DNA from: CAZSNH01 sp052388455
Lineage (GTDB): Bacteria > Pseudomonadota > Alphaproteobacteria > Rhizobiales > Hyphomicrobiaceae
Length of the DNA stretch: 9,423 nucleotides
Reading direction: 5' to 3'
Assembly: GCA_052388455.1 (NCBI GenBank)
Contig: JBQTIA010000034.1
Span: 1-9,423 of the forward strand
The position numbers and the translations under genes were made by a program. Numbering within the stretch: position 1 is the stretch's first letter; every line of letters begins with the position of its first letter. Below the pieces are notes generated by a model. The model had not been told where the DNA came from, ran no database searches, and saw nothing but the letters and a program-made list of their open reading frames with translations. Below, piece after piece: positions 6,640 to 9,423 of this stretch.

Positions 6640-7680
6640 TCACCCTCTCGGCTTTTCGCCGGCCAGCGTCGACGGGCGCCAGCCGGCGGCCAGCTTGCGG
6701 GCCTGCTCGATCCACTTGTCCCGCTCGACCCGGCCGCGGAAATCCTCGAGATTCTGATCGATCCACTTGATGTTTTGAAGGCTCCAGCCGGCGATCTGCT
6801 CGAAATGCCAGATGCCGAGCTTGTTCAAAGCCTTTTCCAGCATCGGACCGATGCCCCAGATCAGCTTGAGGTCATCCGCCTTGCCGCCACGGGGCTCGGC
6901 GAGCAGGATGGGCCGCAGCATATCGCCGACCGCCTCGTCTCCAACGACGACATGGCGCGTTGCAAAACCGCTGCCGACCTCGCCATCGTTCTTGGATTCT
7001 GCCCGGGGGGCGGGCCGCGAGCCGAACGTCACCGACGCGGCGACCGCCACGGCCGGCAGCAGCGCCTTGCCGGCACCTCCGGAATACTCGACCAGCGTCG
7101 TCGGTCCGGAGCTCGGGCACGACGCAACCCGGCCGATCTGCGAGCCGGGCTTAGGCCGGCGTCCGTTGGCAAAGCCGTTGATCACCGTTTCCAGGCGCTC
7201 GGCGTCCAGGTCCTCGAAGGTATCCGAGCCGATCTGGACCATCGGTGCATTGGCGCAGCTCCCGAGGCACTCGACCTCTTCCCAGGACAGGGTTCCGTCG
7301 GCGGACAGCTTGTGGGGGGCTTCGGCGATGCGGGACTTGCACAGAGCGATCAATTCCGGCGCACCACGCAACATGCACGGCGTGGTGCCGCACACCTGCA
7401 CGTGCGCCTTGGACCCGACCGGCGCCAGCTGAAACATGGTGTAGAAGGTGGCGATCTCGTAGGCGCGGATGTAGGGCATCGCCAGCATGTCCGCGACGAC
7501 GCGCATGGCCGGCTCGGTGAGCCAGCCTTCCTGTTCCTGCGCCCGCCACAACAGCGGGATGACGGCGGATACCTGCCGTCCTGCCGGATATTTGTCGAGC
7601 TGCGCCTTGGCCCAGGCCAGGTTGGCGGAATTGAAGGTGAAACTCGGCGGCTGCTCGGAGTGAAGGCGTCGGACCGTCAT
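6640..7680 (-). CDS. nuoE: NADH-quinone oxidoreductase subunit E with C-terminal helix-hairpin-helix extension
   Basis: NuoE carries the [2Fe-2S] cluster N1a in the NADH module. Residues 15-175 form the thioredoxin-like ferredoxin domain with ligands C97, C102, C138 and C142 (VCGTTPC and CLGSC). The protein is 346 residues, roughly twice the E. coli type. After a low-complexity linker (about 180-265, Ala/Gly/Pro-rich) comes a domain at about 268-332 with LKLIWGIGPMLEKALNKLG, then FEQIAGW and a helix rich in charged residues. This is a helix-hairpin-helix motif like the HhH domain family found in predicted 5' nuclease-like proteins and attached to NuoE in some alphaproteobacteria. The ATG at 7680 was chosen for the GTGGAGTTCTGC ribosome binding site and family start. 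The frame continues open for 36 codons upstream, but that part is not NuoE-like. Confidence 0.96.
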   Translation of the reverse strand: MTVRRLHSEQPPSFTFNSANLAWAKAQLDKYPAGRQVSAVIPLLWRAQEQEGWLTEPAMRVVADMLAMPYIRAYEIATFYTMFQLAPVGSKAHVQVCGTTPCMLRGAPELIALCKSRIAEAPHKLSADGTLSWEEVECLGSCANAPMVQIGSDTFEDLDAERLETVINGFANGRRPKPGSQIGRVASCPSSGPTTLVEYSGGAGKALLPAVAVAASVTFGSRPAPRAESKNDGEVGSGFATRHVVVGDEAVGDMLRPILLAEPRGGKADDLKLIWGIGPMLEKALNKLGIWHFEQIAGWSLQNIKWIDQNLEDFRGRVERDKWIEQARKLAAGWRPSTLAGEKPRG

Positions 7681-7970
7681 GCAGAACTCCACGAGCGGGC
7701 CGCCCGAAAGCCGCGAACAGTCATCACCCGCGGCGGCAATTGTCCACCCGGGCGAGCCGTCGCCGCCTACCGGCCGCGCATCGCTCAAATCACCACGTCT
7801 GGAGTACGGCTATTGCGCTGCAATGGCAAGGCGGCAAGGTCGCGGGGAGCCATTGGCAAAAGGACGGGTCATGCAGGATGGGGACGACCCGTCGGCGCCG
7901 ACACACGGGCACCTTGCTGCGCGGCTTGCCCCGTCCGAAATCCTCAAGATGGCCGGAGGAAGGGGCCCAC
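7681..7970. other. 290-bp intergenic region upstream of nuoE
   Basis: No gene is convincing here on either strand. Short frames exist but have arbitrary composition and no ribosome binding site. It holds the nuoE ribosome binding site at its left end, a perfect 12-base palindrome GTCGGCGCCGAC (7891-7902) and a hairpin noted separately. The size is large for a complex I operon joint, so a promoter for the nuoE-K block may lie here. No strong -35/-10 pair could be picked by eye. Confidence 0.4.
7858..7893 (-). terminator. Possible rho-independent terminator between the membrane gene and nuoE
   Basis: Read on the minus strand, GACGGGTC (7893-7886) and GACCCGTC (7870-7863) form a perfect 8-bp stem around a 15-base loop. 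The stem is followed by CTTTT. It lies about 78 bases after the stop of the membrane protein gene. The loop is long and the T-run short, so this is a weak candidate. If it is real, nuoE-K would need its own promoter in the remaining 180 bases. Confidence 0.3.
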
Positions 7971-8405
7971 TCAGTCCCGCGTGCGGCGGCTGTCTCGGTC
8001 GGCCGGCTGGGTGCCCGACGGTACGCCGACGTCGACCCCATAGGGACGGAGCGAAGCCCGGTCATAGCTCGATCCGCTGAAGAAGCCGAGCAGCAGCAGG
8101 ATGGCCGCCACCGGAGCCAGCAAAAGTGAAGTTTGCGCCCCGACCCGCAGGAAGCCGGTCCAGAACATGGCGAGCATCAGCCCGAAGACGACGATGACGG
8201 CGCCACCGTCGGCCGTGCCCCGCATCGCCGCGAAGAGCAGCCCCACCAGCAGGGCGACGATGCCGAGGATGGCCGGCACCTGCGGCAAGTCGGCCTGCAT
8301 GACCCCCATCGGCCAGCCGTACTGCTGGGCGAAGAACCGGTACGTCGCCAGCGACAACCCCCATCCGAAGGCGGCGATGGCGAGAAGGGCGAGGGTGTCT
8401 ATCAT
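7971..8405 (-). CDS. Hypothetical four-helix membrane protein upstream of nuoE (144 aa)
   Basis: I do not recognise a named family, although the sequence looks like a conserved alphaproteobacterial membrane protein. Four hydrophobic segments are visible at about 4-23, 43-61, 68-87 and 92-110. An aromatic/basic loop (YRFFAQQYGWPMG, about 22-34) follows the first helix, and a polar tail from about 111 ends in Arg/Asp-rich residues. The ATG at 8405 is preceded by CTTCGGAGTCCCCCC, giving a GGAG ribosome binding site at a good distance. It points the same way as the nuo genes and occupies the place of nuoD in the usual order, but it resembles no complex I subunit known to me. It might be co-regulated with complex I. 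The gene could extend the operon or be independent. Confidence 0.75.
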   Translation of the reverse strand: MIDTLALLAIAAFGWGLSLATYRFFAQQYGWPMGVMQADLPQVPAILGIVALLVGLLFAAMRGTADGGAVIVVFGLMLAMFWTGFLRVGAQTSLLLAPVAAILLLLGFFSGSSYDRASLRPYGVDVGVPSGTQPADRDSRRTRD

Positions 8406-8545
8406 GGGGGGACTCCGAAGGAATGCCGCAGCGGACTTCAGCGGTGTCTGCGGAAGAAGGGTTATTCAAGCGAACCCGATCACTCCCTTTCCTTGACAAC
8501 AATCAGGGTCGTTTGCCAGGACCAGTTCGCCCGGAGGTTAAGGCG
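8406..8545. promoter_or_regulatory. Divergent intergenic region between the membrane gene and the toxin-antitoxin pair
   Basis: Two divergent transcription units start from this roughly 140-bp region, so promoters for both are expected here. On the plus strand a TTGACA box (8493-8498) matches a -35 element, but no good -10 lies 16-18 bases downstream. Before the plus-strand mini-ORF there is a strong GGAGG (8533-8537). The region is somewhat less GC-rich than the nuo genes. Promoter positions are not fixed by what I can see. Confidence 0.35.
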
Positions 8546-8587
8546 ATGCGGGCGACGCAGCCAATATTCATATCGCCAATGATATGA
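8546..8587 (+). CDS. Possible 13-codon leader ORF coupled to the PIN toxin gene
   Basis: An ATG at 8546 follows GGAGG (8533-8537) with an 8-base spacing, the best ribosome binding site near the toxin gene. It opens a 13-codon frame, MRATQPIFISPMI, whose TGA (8585-8587) overlaps the toxin ATG (8584-8586) as ATGA. The toxin start itself has no ribosome binding site. The arrangement fits translational coupling, where ribosomes ending the short frame restart at the toxin. It could also be the remnant of a lost gene or coincidence. Confidence 0.35.
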   Translation: MRATQPIFISPMI

Positions 8588-8590
8588 TAT
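8570..8590. promoter_or_regulatory. Possible operator: ATATC/GATAT repeats at the toxin start
   Basis: ATATC (8570-8574) and GATAT (8581-8585) form an inverted repeat around six bases, with a second GATAT directly following (8586-8590). It overlaps the toxin ATG. Ribbon-helix-helix antitoxins commonly autoregulate by binding short inverted repeats near the start of their own operon, so this is a candidate site. The evidence is only the repeat and its place. Confidence 0.25.
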
Positions 8591-9024
8591 TTGATCTGGC
8601 CGTGAGAATTGTGCTCGACACCAGTGTCCTCGCCGCGGCCCTGCGAAGCCGCCTCGGAGCATCGAGGCTCTGGGTCGGGAGCGTACTCAAAGGTGAGCAT
8701 ACGGCTTTGCTCTCGGTGCCAGTGGTGGTCGAGTATGAAGCTGTCTTGACGCGCACGGAGCAACTACAGGCTAGTGGGCTTTCTGCTGTTCAAGTTTGCC
8801 GTTTTCTCGATGGTCTGTGTTCCGTGGCCGAGCACGTCGACATCGCCAATCTGTGGAGGCCGCTCTTGCGCGATCCCGATGACGAGATGGTGCTGGAGAC
8901 CGCAGCCCAAGGCGGTGCCGAGTTGCTGCTGACATTCAACGTTCGCGACTTAAGGCAAGCCGGGACATTCGGGATCACGGTCAGCCAACCCGGACCAGCA
9001 TGGCGACAAGCCGTTGGAGGATGA
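8584..9024 (+). CDS. PIN-domain toxin of a toxin-antitoxin system (putative ribonuclease)
   Basis: PIN-domain toxins are Mg2+-dependent endoribonucleases, usually held inactive by the partner antitoxin. The 146-residue product begins with the PIN core strand RIVLDTSVLAAALRS, with acidic D12. E50 lies in VVVEYEAVL, D97/D99/D100 in LRDPDDEMVLETA, and the last core strand reads LLLTFNVRDL (114-123), where N119 and D122 take the usual places. This pattern fits the 'putative toxin component, PIN family' group rather than classical VapC. The ATG at 8584 has no ribosome binding site; a GTG at 8602, which would give a start nearer the core strand, is the alternative. The TGA overlaps the antitoxin region (ATGA at 9021-9024), so toxin precedes antitoxin. 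Base composition is visibly less GC-rich than the nuo genes, consistent with transfer. Confidence 0.88.
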   Translation: MIFDLAVRIVLDTSVLAAALRSRLGASRLWVGSVLKGEHTALLSVPVVVEYEAVLTRTEQLQASGLSAVQVCRFLDGLCSVAEHVDIANLWRPLLRDPDDEMVLETAAQGGAELLLTFNVRDLRQAGTFGITVSQPGPAWRQAVGG

Positions 9025-9026
9025 AA

Positions 9027-9275
9027 ATGACGACCGCAAATTATGCATTGCGGCTCCAGGCTAGCCTCAAGGCCGAGGCCGAGAAACTCGCCGAAGCCGA
9101 AGGCACGACGCTGAACCAATTCATCAATGTCGCCGTTGCGGAAAAAATCGCGGCATTGAAAACCGTCGACTACCTCAAACAGCGCGCGTCGCGAGGCAGC
9201 TCGGCCGAGGCCATGAAAATTCTGGAACAAGCCGGCCGCGATGGACCCGTTGCCGACGGGGATGCGGCCGATTGA
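9027..9275 (+). CDS. Ribbon-helix-helix antitoxin (HicB/CopG-like), partner of the PIN toxin
   Basis: This 82-residue protein is the likely antitoxin and autorepressor. Its N-terminus YALRLQASLKAEAEKLAEAE reads as the short strand and first helix of a ribbon-helix-helix fold, followed by TTLNQFINVAVAEKIAAL as the second helix. This pattern is typical of small HicB-family or CopG-like antitoxins. The C-terminal part (about 48-82) is polar and acidic and probably binds the toxin. The ATG at 9027 was chosen because GGAGG (9016-9020) stands six bases before it. An earlier in-frame ATG at 9021 touches that site directly, and one at 9000 lies inside the toxin gene. The gene starts 2 bp after the toxin stop, so the two are co-transcribed. 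Confidence 0.85.
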   Translation: MTTANYALRLQASLKAEAEKLAEAEGTTLNQFINVAVAEKIAALKTVDYLKQRASRGSSAEAMKILEQAGRDGPVADGDAAD

Positions 9276-9316
9276 GTACATGACCCCAGCCGCGACCAGG
9301 GGAATCGCATTTGGAC

Positions 9317-9394
9317 GTAGGTTGGGTCGAGGCACGAGACCCAACAACTTTGGTCGCTCGAGTTTGTTGGGTCTCCTTCGTCGACCCAACCTAC
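9317..9394. repeat. Family A inverted repeat (full copy) downstream of the toxin-antitoxin pair
   Basis: This 78-bp element has 31-base inverted arms (9317-9347 and 9364-9394) with three mismatches by my alignment, ending in GTAGGTTGGGTCGA and TCGACCCAACCTAC. Each arm also holds an internal TTGGGTC/GACCCAA pairing. The left arm is identical over 30 bases to the inverted right arm of the copy at 5242-5326. It starts 41 bases after the antitoxin stop and could act as a transcript-end hairpin, though no T-run follows it. Confidence 0.92.
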
Positions 9395-9423
9395 ATTTCG
9401 CGCCATATGCGATTGCCCTGCAG

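Noticed and set aside
7681..7788. 36-residue N-terminal extension of NuoE
   Set aside because: The ATG at 7680 has a good ribosome binding site and fits the family start; the extension is unlike NuoE.
8493..8521. TTGACA as the -35 box of a toxin-antitoxin promoter
   Set aside because: No acceptable -10 box is found at 16-18 bases downstream, so the promoter call is not supported on its own.
111..9394. A CRISPR array made of the repeated GTTGGGTC units
   Set aside because: The copies are few, kilobases apart, palindromic and intergenic, without regular spacers.

Overview
The window is GC-rich bacterial DNA. Most of it is a minus-strand block of respiratory complex I genes (proton-pumping NADH:quinone oxidoreductase), read from right to left as nuoE, nuoF, nuoG, nuoH, a small unidentified gene, nuoI, nuoJ and nuoK. 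The proteins look alphaproteobacterial, probably from Hyphomicrobiales/Rhizobiales or a relative. Signs of this are the alphaproteobacterial style of NuoH and NuoI, a NuoE with a C-terminal helix-hairpin-helix extension, and inverted-repeat elements of the 'CCTCGGGC..GCCCGAGG' type. No species can be named from this.

Layout. Positions 1-188 hold no gene: a GC-rich palindromic stretch and a partial copy of a repeat here called family A. nuoK, nuoJ, nuoI, a 66-codon ORF, nuoH, nuoG, nuoF and nuoE then run from 189 to 7680, all on the minus strand. Most joints are tight (nuoK/nuoJ 3 bp, nuoG/nuoH ATGA overlap, nuoE/nuoF 4 bp). Two are opened by repeats: 120 bp between nuoF and nuoG holds a family A inverted repeat, and 171 bp between nuoI and nuoJ holds an inverted repeat of another family (B). 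Upstream of nuoE lie 290 bp without a gene and then a four-helix membrane protein gene (7971-8405, minus), where nuoD would be expected in the common gene order. To the right, on the plus strand, is a toxin-antitoxin pair: a PIN-domain toxin (8584-9024) followed by a ribbon-helix-helix antitoxin (9027-9275). A full family A repeat follows at 9317-9394.

The genes together. NuoE, NuoF and NuoG form the NADH-oxidising module (FMN and Fe-S clusters). NuoI carries electrons on through two [4Fe-4S] clusters. NuoH forms the quinone-chamber membrane subunit, and NuoJ and NuoK belong to the membrane arm. All cluster-ligating cysteines expected in NuoE, NuoF, NuoG and NuoI are present, as are the two membrane glutamates of NuoK, so this part of the complex looks functional. 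nuoA-D and nuoL-N are not in the window.

The least explained items are the 66-aa ORF inside the operon, the HhH fusion on NuoE, the toxin-antitoxin pair beside the operon with a possible coupled 13-codon leader ORF, and the two repeat families placed exactly in the enlarged operon gaps.
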